A DNA stretch of 53,029 nucleotides. Origin: Clostridia bacterium. Its GTDB lineage: Bacteria > Bacillota > Clostridia > TANB77 > CAG-508. Of the stretch, positions 16,321-26,000 are shown piece by piece. Both the position numbers and the translations under genes were made by a program. The stretch lies in contig CAADYJ010000044.1 in the NCBI GenBank assembly GCA_900753245.1, forward strand, positions 1-53,029. The letters are read 5' to 3'. The notes beneath the pieces were generated by a model, which did not search any database, had not been told where the DNA came from, and was given only the letters and a program-made list of their open reading frames with translations. The first letter of the stretch is position 1, and each line of letters opens with the position of its first letter.

Positions 16321-16345
16321 AATAAATTAACTCCTTTATTTTATC

Positions 16346-16972
16346 CTAATCTACTTTTCCAAATAAATTAAGTGGCCAAAAACGAATCCAAACCTTACTT
16401 TCAATTTTATTTATAGGAATACATCCAAATACTCTACAATCTGAACTTTGAAGTCTATTGTCTCCCATAGCAAAAACACAGCCTTCAGGTACTACAAAGT
16501 CTGTTAAAAATGGATTTTTAGCTTCTGTAATAACTCCATCTTGTAAATATTTTTCTTCTAATTCTATTCCATTTACAAATACTTTATCTTCTTTAATTTC
16601 AACATGCTCTCTTGGAAGAGCTATTACTCTTTTTATATAACTCATTTTATTTACTTCTAATACATAATATGTAAATTTAGAAAACCATCCAGTAGGTTCT
16701 TTTTCATATGAAGCCACTGTACTGTCAGCATATGATTTACTTGGAGCTTCGAAAGTTATAATATCACCTCTTTTAGGTGTTTCTTTAAAAGTTCTAGATA
16801 TTCTGTTTAATATTAGTCTTTGATTTTGTTTTAATGTAGGGTACATTGATGGTTGCTGAACAATAGTTGGTGTTCCTACAAAATATCTTATAAGTAATGC
16901 AAGTACTATCGCTATTACTATACAGTATATCCATTCTAAAACCTCTTTTAATATAGCTTTTTTATCTGACAT
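16346..16972 (-). CDS. lepB: Signal peptidase I
   Basis: 208 aa, start ATG after GGAGGAATTTTAACA. It has one N-terminal membrane helix (about 12-32), then the nucleophile motif QQPSMYPTL, the general-base lysine in SYIKRVIALPREHV, and the late box MGDNRLQSSDCRVFG. The Asp-Ser-Arg usual in the late box is Asp-Cys-Arg here. It removes signal peptides from exported proteins, which would include the CAP and surface proteins downstream in this window. It heads the lepB-holB-ricT-fdx run. Confidence 0.93.
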   Translation of the reverse strand: MSDKKAILKEVLEWIYCIVIAIVLALLIRYFVGTPTIVQQPSMYPTLKQNQRLILNRISRTFKETPKRGDIITFEAPSKSYADSTVASYEKEPTGWFSKFTYYVLEVNKMSYIKRVIALPREHVEIKEDKVFVNGIELEEKYLQDGVITEAKNPFLTDFVVPEGCVFAMGDNRLQSSDCRVFGCIPINKIESKVWIRFWPLNLFGKVD

Positions 16973-17051
16973 TGTTAAAATTCCTCCATTTTCAAACTAA
17001 CATATATATTATATAAACTTTTGCTTATTTTTTCAACCATTTTTCAAATTT

Positions 17052-18473
17052 TTATTTAGTTGGTATTCTTATTACAACTTCTGTACCTTCACCTTTTTTA
17101 CTTTTTATATCTATACTTCCTTTATTTTCATCAAGTATTTCTTTTGCAATAGAAAGTCCAAGTCCTGTTCCTCCCATTTCTCTTGTACGTGCCTTATCAA
17201 CACGATAGAAACGGTCAAATATTCTATTCAAATCGTCCTCTGGAATTCCTATTCCATTATCTATAACTTTAATATATGCATCATTATAAACAAATCCAAC
17301 ATATATTTTTATATTTCCACCATTTGGTGTATATTTGATACTATTTGTTAATATATTTAACACTACTCTTTCTATTCCATCTTTATCTGCTTTTACTGGT
17401 GGTACATTCGCAGTAACAAAACATTCAACATGATGTTCTTTTTTATCTATTTCTAATTGTAGTTTTTCTTGACTCTTCTTTACTAATTCACCTAAATCAA
17501 ATTCGGTTATTTCTTTATTTACTTTTTTATTGTCATACCTTGATAATATTAATAAATCTGAAACTAATTTAGCCATTCTCCTTGCTTCTGATGCAATAAC
17601 ATTTAAAAATCTATCTTGAGTTTCTTTATCGTATTCTCCTTCTAATAAAGTATCTGCATACCCCATTATAGAAGTAATCGGTGTTTTTAACTCATGTGAT
17701 ACGTCTGCAACAAATTCTTTTCTCATGTTATCTAGTTTTACATGTTCTGTAATATCTTGTATTACTACCATTATTCCAGATGGAATATCTTTTTCATCCT
17801 TGAACGAAGCAAAAAAGATATTTAAATATCTGTCATTTACTTGCATTCTTTGTTCTGAAGATGTCCAATTTTCTAAGTATACTGTCTTTTCTAAGTTTAT
17901 GTCTATATTTAATTTTCCGAAAATTTTATCAAAGGTATTTTCATTTTCCGTTAAACATAATAAATCTGTTGCTGCTGGATTTATATGCATTATCTTTCCT
18001 TCCATATCAAATGCTATAATTCCATCTGTCATATGAAGCAAAATAGTTTCAATTTGTTTCTTTTGTCTATTTACTTCATTTAAGTTTTCTCTTAATTCAT
18101 TTGTCATTAATGTAAATGCATTTGTTAGTTCATCTACTTCTGTTTTCTTTTTACTATCTTTATTTTCTTGTATTGATACATTTTCTCCTGCTGCAATACG
18201 AGGTGCACTATCTATTAATCTTGATATTGGATTTAAAATTACTTTGGTTACAAATATTGCTACCAATATAGAAATAAGTCCAAATACGGAAGATAGAATA
18301 ATTGTAGTTATTTCTATATTGTGTACTTGTGTTTCAATTAATGCTTGATATTCTCCTACTTCAACGGAAATATTTTGAAGTGTTATCATAAATAATGATC
18401 CCATTCCCCAAATTAATACAATTCCTAATATACTAAAAATTAATATAATTTTTAATTGTACATTTTTTAACAT
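17052..18473 (-). CDS. walK: WalK-type sensor histidine kinase
   Basis: 473 aa from ATG 18473 (AAAGGAGAG upstream). A longer reading frame to 18530 runs through a hairpin and is rejected. Two membrane helices (about 8-28 and 55-77) enclose a very short extracellular loop of about 25 residues, much smaller than in Bacillus WalK. Next come HAMP (78-130), a PAS domain (about 140-235), the HisKA phosphorylation site VSHELKTPITSIMGYADT, and the ATPase with LTNSIKYTPNGG, DNGIGIPEDD and GGTGLGLSIAKEI. WalK controls cell-wall hydrolase genes. No walHIJ genes follow; lepB is next. Confidence 0.9.
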   Translation of the reverse strand: MLKNVQLKIILIFSILGIVLIWGMGSLFMITLQNISVEVGEYQALIETQVHNIEITTIILSSVFGLISILVAIFVTKVILNPISRLIDSAPRIAAGENVSIQENKDSKKKTEVDELTNAFTLMTNELRENLNEVNRQKKQIETILLHMTDGIIAFDMEGKIMHINPAATDLLCLTENENTFDKIFGKLNIDINLEKTVYLENWTSSEQRMQVNDRYLNIFFASFKDEKDIPSGIMVVIQDITEHVKLDNMRKEFVADVSHELKTPITSIMGYADTLLEGEYDKETQDRFLNVIASEARRMAKLVSDLLILSRYDNKKVNKEITEFDLGELVKKSQEKLQLEIDKKEHHVECFVTANVPPVKADKDGIERVVLNILTNSIKYTPNGGNIKIYVGFVYNDAYIKVIDNGIGIPEDDLNRIFDRFYRVDKARTREMGGTGLGLSIAKEILDENKGSIDIKSKKGEGTEVVIRIPTK

Positions 18474-18499
18474 TTGCTTTCTCTCCTTTATACAAAAAA

Positions 18500-18529
18500 T
18501 GCACAAAAAGGACCGCTCCTCTTTGTGCA
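18500..18529 (-). terminator. Hairpin plus six T between walR and walK
   Basis: A 13-bp stem (one mismatch) TGCACAAAAAGGA/TCCTCTTTGTGCA with the loop CCGC is followed by TTTTTT on the minus strand. It starts 8 nt after the walR stop and ends just before the walK ribosome site, so it should make walK less abundant than walR. Confidence 0.7.
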
Positions 18530-18537
18530 CCTATATT

Positions 18538-19269
18538 CTATTTTGATGCTATATAGTATCCTACTCCTCTTTTAGTAATTAATATTTTTGGATTTGATGT
18601 ATCTTTTTCTATTTTTTCTCTTATTCTTCTAACTGTAACATCAACTGTACGTATATCTCCATAATATTCATAGCCCCATACTTTTTCTAATAGTACTTCT
18701 CTTGTTACAACTTGTCCCGGTTGGCTTGCTAAATATTTTATAACTTCAAATTCTCTTAGAGTTAAATCCATAACTTCTCCTCTAACTCTAACTTCAAATT
18801 TGTTTAAATCTAAGCTTAATTCTCCTACTGTTATCATATTTTCTTCTAATTTATTATCTGTAGTTGCGCTTGATGATGATTTTCCACTCAATTCTGCTTT
18901 TCTTAAGTTTGCTTTTACTCTTGCCATTAATTCTCTTACACTAAATGGCTTTGTAATATAATCATCTGCACCTAATTCTAATCCTAATATTTTATCTATT
19001 TCTTCATCTTTAGCAGATATCATTAAAATAGGAATATCTAAAGATTGTCTTATTCTTTTGCACACTGCTAAACCATCCATTTTTGGAAGCATTATATCTA
19101 ATAATACTAAATTTGGTTTTTGGCTTAAAGCTATATTAACTGCTTCTTCTCCATCATTAGCTTCTAAAGTATTGTACCCTTCCTTTTGTAGATTATATAC
19201 TAACATATCTACTATTGTTTTCTCATCATCTACAATTAGAATTGTTTTCTTATTTAAATTTTCTTCCAT
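18538..19269 (-). CDS. walR: WalR-type response regulator (OmpR family)
   Basis: 243 aa. Receiver domain (about 8-122): the acidic pair in ILIVDDEKT, phospho-acceptor Asp in LVLLDIMLPKMDG, Lys in DYITKPFSVRELMARV. A Ser/Thr-rich linker (about 130-145) leads to a winged-helix DNA-binding domain: LREFEVIKYLASQPGQVVTRE, then VWGYEYYGDIRTVDVTVRRIREKIE, which is distinctive for WalR/YycF, and TKRGVGYYI. It regulates cell-wall metabolism and is essential in Bacillus. Own promoter upstream; partial terminator before walK. Confidence 0.92.
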   Translation of the reverse strand: MEENLNKKTILIVDDEKTIVDMLVYNLQKEGYNTLEANDGEEAVNIALSQKPNLVLLDIMLPKMDGLAVCKRIRQSLDIPILMISAKDEEIDKILGLELGADDYITKPFSVRELMARVKANLRKAELSGKSSSSATTDNKLEENMITVGELSLDLNKFEVRVRGEVMDLTLREFEVIKYLASQPGQVVTREVLLEKVWGYEYYGDIRTVDVTVRRIREKIEKDTSNPKILITKRGVGYYIASK

Positions 19270-19311
19270 AAGAAATCCGCCTTTCTTTTTTCTAAGACAT
19301 TTAATACCTTA

Positions 19312-19340
19312 TTTATATCATATTCTTTTTATTTGTACAA
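19312..19340 (-). promoter_or_regulatory. Promoter of walRK
   Basis: Minus strand: TTGTAC (19340-19335), 17-nt spacer ending TGA (extended -10), TATAAA (19317-19312), about 43 nt before the start. Confidence 0.65.
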
Positions 19341-19393
19341 GTAATTTTTTAAAGTTTTTACTGTTTTTAGTAATATCATATAAAATTTATAAA

Positions 19394-19422
19394 AAGGAGA
19401 CGTTAAGTCTTAACGTCTCCTT
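19394..19422 (-). terminator. Terminator of the small membrane protein gene
   Basis: A perfect 13-bp stem AAGGAGACGTTAA/TTAACGTCTCCTT followed by TTTTT. The zero-frame stop codon lies inside the stem. Confidence 0.85.
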
Positions 19423-19673
19423 AAATTTCTCCGAACTTTTTTTATTAAAAAATCCAGTCCGTAATTTGCCAGTGCAAACAACCCAATCATAATAGCAAAC
19501 ATTACCAGATACAGAAAAATTCTAAGAATTCTATTGCCTATTACAAATTCTCCATTTATATATACTGGTAAAAATGTAGGTGATAACCACATCATAAAAG
19601 CTAAAACTCCTACTAATAATGTTAATGAGAATCCTACTACTACATAAATAATTGCCTTAATGTTGTTCCGCAT
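19410..19673 (-). CDS. Small two-helix membrane protein, unknown family
   Basis: 87 aa in the zero frame, start ATG after AGGAGGACAATT. Two hydrophobic helices: about 7-29 (AIIYVVVGFSLTLLVGVLA) and 50-72 (ILRIFLYLVMFAIMIGLFAL), joined by a short loop. The chain then enters a basic tail KKVRRNLRRR read through a CGG codon at 19433-19431. That is one of only five in-frame CGGs found in the window. If the C of CGGA is skipped, the protein ends KKVGEI with TAA at 19423-19421, immediately before the terminator hairpin (83 aa). Either ending is possible: the basic tail fits the positive-inside rule. I do not recognise the family. Confidence 0.6.
   Translation of the reverse strand: MRNNIKAIIYVVVGFSLTLLVGVLAFMMWLSPTFLPVYINGEFVIGNRILRIFLYLVMFAIMIGLFALANYGLDFLIKKVRRNLRRR
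19430..19433 (-). other. In-frame CGGA site 5 (ambiguous +1 shift site)
   Basis: GTT CGG AGA in frame 0 becomes GTT (C) GGA GAA ATT TAA in frame +1. Frame +1 places the stop just outside the terminator instead of inside it. Confidence 0.35.
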
Positions 19674-19751
19674 ATAATTGTCCTCCTTAAAAGAAATTTA
19701 ATAAAATTTATAACTATTTTAATTATAGCACATTTTACACAACTTTGCAAA

Positions 19752-22700
19752 TTACATGATTATTTCTACGTTATATACCTTTCCATCATCTTGTAAATAG
19801 ATTTTTTTGTTTTCTACTTTTTCTCCATTTAAAAGCATTTTTTCTATACCTGAACATTTATTGTTCAAATTGTTTACTTTTATATTGTAAATGCTATTTC
19901 CATATTTATACCTTATCTTATATGCTTTCCAATCATTTGGTATGCAAGGATTTATCGTTAATACCTTATTTTGTATATTTAAACCTAAAATATATTTAAT
20001 ACCCGCTTCATACATCCACGAACTAGACCCCGTATACCATGTCCATCCACCTCTACCTGCTAAGTTTTTTTGACCATATATATCTGCTGCAACAACATAT
20101 GGTTCAACTTTATACTTTTGTACCGCTTCCTTTGTTCTAGAATGTTCTATTGGATTAATCATTCTAAATAATTCTGTAGCTTTGTTTCCAAAACCTAACA
20201 TTGCTTCTGCTATAATTGCCCAGATAGCTGCATGTGTGTATTGACCACCATTTTCTCTCGTGCCAGGAAGGTATGCTTTTATATACCCAGGTTCTAATTT
20301 TGATTTTTCGAATGGAGGATCTAATAATTTTATTATTCCACTTTCTTTATCTACTAAATGATTTTCTAAACTCTCTATTGATATATACTTTTTATCATTA
20401 TCTCCTGCATTTGAAATAATTGACCAACTTTGTGATATTCCATCAATTTTACATTCTTCATTTTGCATTGTTCCTAAAATTTCTCCATTATCGGTAAAAG
20501 CTCTTTTATACCATCTTCCATCCCATCCATTAGTATTTAAATTTTTCTTTAATCTTTCTATTATACTTCTGTATTGTTCAATATCTCTTTGCAAAATTTC
20601 ATCATTTTTTTCTTCATTTATTTTTTCACAAATAGGTATCCATTTATTTAAAACATCATATAAAAAGAAACCTAGCCAAACACTTTCACCTATTTTTTTA
20701 TTTCCCACTTTGCAAAAGCCATCATTCCAATCTCCTGAGCCTATTTTAGGTAATCCGTTTTGTCCAAAATTAAGAGATTTTTTTATAGCTCTTTGGCAGT
20801 GCATAAAAATACTTTCTTCTACTTTTCCTCCTAAATATTCATCATATCTTTCTTCTACTCCTTCTTCTAAAACATCTCCTTCTACATAATTTGTTTTTTC
20901 ATTTAATATTTGATAATCTCCTGTAAAACTAATATATTCTTCTGTCAAATATACAAGCCATAACAAATCATCTGAAAATAATGTTCTAATTCCTCTATTT
21001 GTTTCTTCATGCCACCAATGCTCTACATCTCCTTCTATAAATTGATGTTTACTATGCTTTATAATTTGCTCTTTCATAATATCTGTTGAAAAATACTTTA
21101 AGCAAATAGTATCTTGAAGTTGATCACGAAATCCAAATGCTCCACCTGCTTGATAAAATGCTGTTCTTGCTTTTAGACGGCTTGTTATAGTTTGATAAAT
21201 TAACCATCCATTCATCATTATATTAAGTGACTCTAATGGTGTTTTTACTTGTACTATTTCTAATATATTTTTCCACTCATTTTTTACAATTTCTAATTCT
21301 TCTTTAATTTTTGGTATTTTAGTATATTGATAAGCTTTATCTTGACATTCTAATAAATTTTCCTCTACTCCTAATATTAAAGAAATTTCCTTTCTTTCAA
21401 ACGCTTCTAGTTCTATGTCAATTTGACTTACTATTACAGAGTCTTCCCCTAAAACATTTTTGTTATTTAATATTATTTTTTCCAATGCTTCAGGATTTGA
21501 TAAATTTTTATTACCTAAGAAGAATTCTCTACTACCTGTATAAGATTTTATTTTTTCATTTGAAGATATATATACAATTTGTTTAAATGTTGTATTAACC
21601 TTATTTTTCACAATAAGCATATTACTATTTTCTTTATATTGTAAAGTCAAATTATTACTATTTTTTATATCGTTTTCTCCCAATACAGGTTTTATATAAT
21701 AAAATAGTCTTAACTTTTTCTTTTTTGGTTCTAAGTTTTTTAATTCTAAAACAGAAAGTTTTACAGAATCTTTTTTAGGAACAAATACTGTTAAATTTTG
21801 TTCTACATTCATGCTAGTATGTTGATACTTTGCATACCCAAATCCATAAGTTATTTCATAATTTTTATTATCTGGCATAGGGTTTAAACCTATTGACCAT
21901 GTTTTTGATGTTTCTTCATCTTGCAGATATATTATTTCAGAAGGTGGGTCTATTACTTGATCATTTGACCAACTAGTTATTTTGTTTAAATTACTATTTT
22001 TGCTCCAAGTATATCCTCCCATACTTTCTGTAACTAAACAACCAAATTTATCATTTGCCATAATATGACTCCATACAGTAGGAAGCCTATTTTCTTTATT
22101 TACTACTATTTTATACTCATTTCCTTCTTTATTAAAACCACCATATTCATTATTATATAATAATTCTTCATTAGATTCTTTCTTTACATTATCTTCTTCA
22201 TATAATATTCTTGTAGTATTACTTTTATTAGCTATTTCTTTTTTATTTTCTAAGTATATTTCTTCTAAATCATTAATTTGCCTTTCAATTGGACCATTTT
22301 TAGTATCTATAATAAGATTTGAATAATATTCTACTATATTCATTTCATCACTTTCTATAGTAAATATTCCTCCTCTTATATTTTGCATATAACCTAAATT
22401 AACATTTAAAATTGCACTTTGTATTGCTTCTTTTGTATATTTTTCATAACTGTTTGATTCTTCATTTAGAATTACCATATCAACTTCTATATTTTTTATT
22501 CTAAAGAATTCATAAGCTTTTAATACTTCTTCTAATATTTCTTTTTCATTACTATCTTGTATTTTTACTAACAATATAGGTAAATCTCCAGAAATTCCAT
22601 ATTTCCATAGTTCTTCCTTTGGATAATACTCATTTTTAAATTTTTCTTTACTTTGTATTGGATTTGAAAACAACAAATAACCAATCATCTTTTGATAAGT

Positions 22701-23030
22701 TTCTATTTGCTTTGCGTTAAGTGCTAAATATCTAGACTCTGTATCTGCTTTTGCAATAGCTAATTCATATTCTTTGTCTATTTTCTTTTGGCTTTGATAT
22801 TCTTTTACATTTTCTATTGCTGTTTGCCTATCTTCTGAAACACTTAAAATCAAATTAGTTACTATACTTTGCTCTGGTTTTATACTTATAGTTCTTCTTA
22901 TTGCTAATATTGGATCTGTTACATATTGAATTTTTTTTGAGAATGGTTTTGAATTTTCTACCATTTGCGGTAGTAACAAATTTCCTCTTCCTTGAAACTT
23001 CTCTTTGTCTATTTCATACTCTAAGTCTCC
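19752..23030 (-). CDS. Cyclic beta-1,2-glucan synthase, C-terminal part (GH94 module), after frameshift
   Basis: 1,092 codons in the +1 frame from GGA at 23030. The frame opens with GDLEYEIDKEKFQGRGN, then LLLPQMVENSKPF and TDPILAIRRT, all expected to continue the preceding 1,633 residues. This part holds a helical linker, a second GH94-type beta-sandwich (GGYTWSKNSNLNKITSW) and the GH94 catalytic barrel: AFGFRDQLQDTI, HWWHEETNRGIRT, the catalytic-acid motif GSGDWNDGF and NGGQYTHAAIWAIIAEA, with all expected residues. In this enzyme class GH94 phosphorolysis trims the linear beta-1,2-glucan. The usual automated start would be a TTG at 22979, which I regard as an internal leucine codon. Confidence 0.82.
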   Translation of the reverse strand, partial: GDLEYEIDKEKFQGRGNLLLPQMVENSKPFSKKIQYVTDPILAIRRTISIKPEQSIVTNLILSVSEDRQTAIENVKEYQSQKKIDKEYELAIAKADTESRYLALNAKQIETYQKMIGYLLFSNPIQSKEKFKNEYYPKEELWKYGISGDLPILLVKIQDSNEKEILEEVLKAYEFFRIKNIEVDMVILNEESNSYEKYTKEAIQSAILNVNLGYMQNIRGGIFTIESDEMNIVEYYSNLIIDTKNGPIERQINDLEEIYLENKKEIANKSNTTRILYEEDNVKKESNEELLYNNEYGGFNKEGNEYKIVVNKENRLPTVWSHIMANDKFGCLVTESMGGYTWSKNSNLNKITSWSNDQVIDPPSEIIYLQDEETSKTWSIGLNPMPDNKNYEITYGFGYAKYQHTSMNVEQNLTVFVPKKDSVKLSVLELKNLEPKKKKLRLFYYIKPVLGENDIKNSNNLTLQYKENSNMLIVKNKVNTTFKQIVYISSNEKIKSYTGSREFFLGNKNLSNPEALEKIILNNKNVLGEDSVIVSQIDIELEAFERKEISLILGVEENLLECQDKAYQYTKIPKIKEELEIVKNEWKNILEIVQVKTPLESLNIMMNGWLIYQTITSRLKARTAFYQAGGAFGFRDQLQDTICLKYFSTDIMKEQIIKHSKHQFIEGDVEHWWHEETNRGIRTLFSDDLLWLVYLTEEYISFTGDYQILNEKTNYVEGDVLEEGVEERYDEYLGGKVEESIFMHCQRAIKKSLNFGQNGLPKIGSGDWNDGFCKVGNKKIGESVWLGFFLYDVLNKWIPICEKINEEKNDEILQRDIEQYRSIIERLKKNLNTNGWDGRWYKRAFTDNGEILGTMQNEECKIDGISQSWSIISNAGDNDKKYISIESLENHLVDKESGIIKLLDPPFEKSKLEPGYIKAYLPGTRENGGQYTHAAIWAIIAEAMLGFGNKATELFRMINPIEHSRTKEAVQKYKVEPYVVAADIYGQKNLAGRGGWTWYTGSSSWMYEAGIKYILGLNIQNKVLTINPCIPNDWKAYKIRYKYGNSIYNIKVNNLNNKCSGIEKMLLNGEKVENKKIYLQDDGKVYNVEIIM

Positions 23031-26000
23031 GTATGCAGTTATCTTGTGTATAGAATGATACCGCCATATACAAACCTTGCTTAGTATCTTCCCTATTTTT
23101 TCTTTTTATTATAAATATATTTTCTTCTTCTAAATATTCATAAACTAAAAACAAATTTTGAAATGCAGGGTGACTAGTATATTGTTCTAATGTAGCAAGT
23201 ACTGGTTCTATAGCCATAGTTAATTCTATTGTTTCTTCTTCTATTCCATTGTTTTTTATTTCCAACCTTCTAAGTTCAACTTCTTTTTCTGATGCTATTG
23301 CTACTTTACACGTAGTTTGTATTGAACCATCTGTTCTTTTTATTTTATCTGAATCTTCAGAAAATGTTATTTCATATTTATCTGCTTCTGGCAAGTAACT
23401 CATTTTATTTACTGTCCATATTCTTTTATTTTTTATATTTTTCAAATAGAAAAATATTCCTTGATTTTCATCAGATAATCTCTTATATCTATTTATAATA
23501 TAATTTTTATATTTGCTATATCCTTCTCCTTTTACATCCATAGTTATGCTATAATTATCGTTTGCAAGTACGTTGTACGTTGGCAGACTCTGATTTGTTT
23601 TATTGTATATTCTCTGAGCATAATTTTGGTAGTCTTCATATTTTATTTTATTTGGTTTTACTTTTTCTTCTTTAGTTATTATCCTATTTTCTGGCATTCT
23701 TTCTTGTAATAATATTTCTACAGAACTCATTTCTGGATTTTGGCTAAATCTTTTTTGTAGTATTTTATTATTAAAAAGATTGTTTATAGATAGTAAAATT
23801 AAGGCTTGATGATGTGCCATATATGTTTTTACTACTTCATATTTACTTCCCTTTGGCATTCTTATTGGTGTATAATCAATTGATTCATAAAAGCCATATT
23901 TACTATACATATTTTGCTTTTCTAACTTTCTAATGTTTTCTATAACTTCTTTTGGTTCTTCTGTAAGAGCCATCATTGATGCATATGTGGCAACTACCAT
24001 GTCTTCTTCTAATCCTCTTTTCAATCCAAGCCATGGTATTCCTATCGCTTTATATTGATAATTATTATTTAAATCTTTTAAATAGAATGCCGTTTCTGAA
24101 AATCCCCATGGTATTCCTAATTTTTTTGCATATTTTTTTTGACTCATAAGCATAAATTTACAAGATTCGTCTAATAAACTTCCTTCTTCTTGCTTTATAA
24201 TAACATTCGGCATTAAATATTCAAAAGCTGTACCAGACCACGAAATTAATCCATTATAGCCATCCATTGTTGTTAGTGTTCTACTTAGTTTATTCCAATG
24301 TTTTACTGGAACATCTTTTTTACTTATCGCTACTAAACTTGCTTGTCTTGCTTCAGATGCAAGAAGATCATAATATGAATCTGTAAGTTTATTTTCTTCT
24401 ATATTAAAACCAATAGAAAATAATCCTTTTTCTTCATCATACAATTTTGTAAAATCTGCGTTTGTTAATGGATTATCACAATTTGGTTTATCTACCCATT
24501 CTGGAATATATGAAATTAATTTAGCTATTTTATTATTATCTTTTTCTAATTCTCCATTTAATAGCTTTTCTCTAATTGTTCTATAAAATTCTTTCAAAAC
24601 ATATATATATCCAACAAAATTTCCACTATCTACAGTTGAAATATACCTAGGTATTAATGGCTCTAAAGTTTCTATATTATACCAGTTATAAAGATGACCA
24701 TTCCATTTTTGCAAATTTTCTACTGTATTTAACATTTCTTTTAATAGCTTTAATGTATCTTCTAAATTTTCATATCCTAAATCGTAGCTAGAAACTACAC
24801 TTAGTAAAGCTAAACCTATATTTGTACAAGATGTTCTATTTACAAACTTTAATTTTCTCTCTTCTTGATAATTATCTGGTGGCAAATAATTATTTTCAGG
24901 TATTAATGTGTCTTTAAAATATTCCCATGTTCTTTTTCCTATATCTAACAAATATTCTTTGTCTTTATTACTTATTTCTTTAATTATATCTTCACTTTTT
25001 AAATTCTTGCTAATATACCAAAATACTGCTGGTCCAATAATCCATAGTATAGATAAAATTAATATTGCTAAATTTGTACTTTGATTTTTTATAAAAGTAA
25101 CATATATTATTCCTAAAACTCCCAAAATAACATTTAAGTACATATTTTTATAATAAGATAACAAATCTGTTTTTGCCATCTTCTCAGCATCTTCAGAAGT
25201 TGTCCATTCTAGAAAATGTTTTTTAGAAATCGTTTGTCTATATATAGTTTTTACAATTGCACTTAAACTAAATAATGCTTTATCTGGAAGCGCCATTATT
25301 GCAAGTATTCCTCTTATTATAGATGCTAGAAAAGTAGGCAACCTTGGTACAAATGTCTTTTGATATGTTTCTCCTTCTTTTTTATAAATAATTTTATTTA
25401 TAACTTCGATTATTGTTGGGAAAATAATTGAAATAATAGCTAAACTTAATATAAAAGAATTATTAATTAAAGAACCTATAATAATTGCAATTAACGCAAA
25501 TACATCCGAAATAGGTCTAATTAAATTATCTAATATTTTGTATCTAGATAACATATTTAATGGATTCGTTTTTTCTATCTGTTTTCTATCTGTTACATTT
25601 TTAAGTAACCATTTATTTATTTGATAATCTCCTCTAATCCATCTATGAAGTCTTGTTTTAAAGCTATTATAATTTGTAGGGTAACCATCCATTAGTAGGA
25701 TATCTGAAACTAAACCACATCTTAGATAACTTCCTTCTAATAAATCATGACTTAATACTGTATTTTCAGGTATTTCATTATATAAAACTTCAGAGAAAAC
25801 TTTTAAGTCATATATTCCCTTCCCTGTAAAAATTCCCTCTTGAAAATTATCTTGATATATATCTGAAATTGCATTTGTATAGGCATCTACTCCTCCATTT
25901 CCTGCAAAAATTTTTGTAAATAATGTCTTATTTGCCGCTTCAATATTTACACCTACTCTAGGTTGCATTATTGCATGACCTTCTACAACACAATCTTTTT

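Noticed and set aside
18474..18530. Extended N-terminus of the WalK frame
   Set aside because: It passes through the hairpin and T run; the ribosome site AAAGGAG belongs to the ATG at 18473.
22979..23030. Independent start for the GH94 half at a TTG (22979)
   Set aside because: The codons before it code for family-typical residues in the same frame, and the TTG lies within GRGNLLLPQ; it is an internal codon, though weak re-initiation cannot be excluded because AGAGG precedes it.
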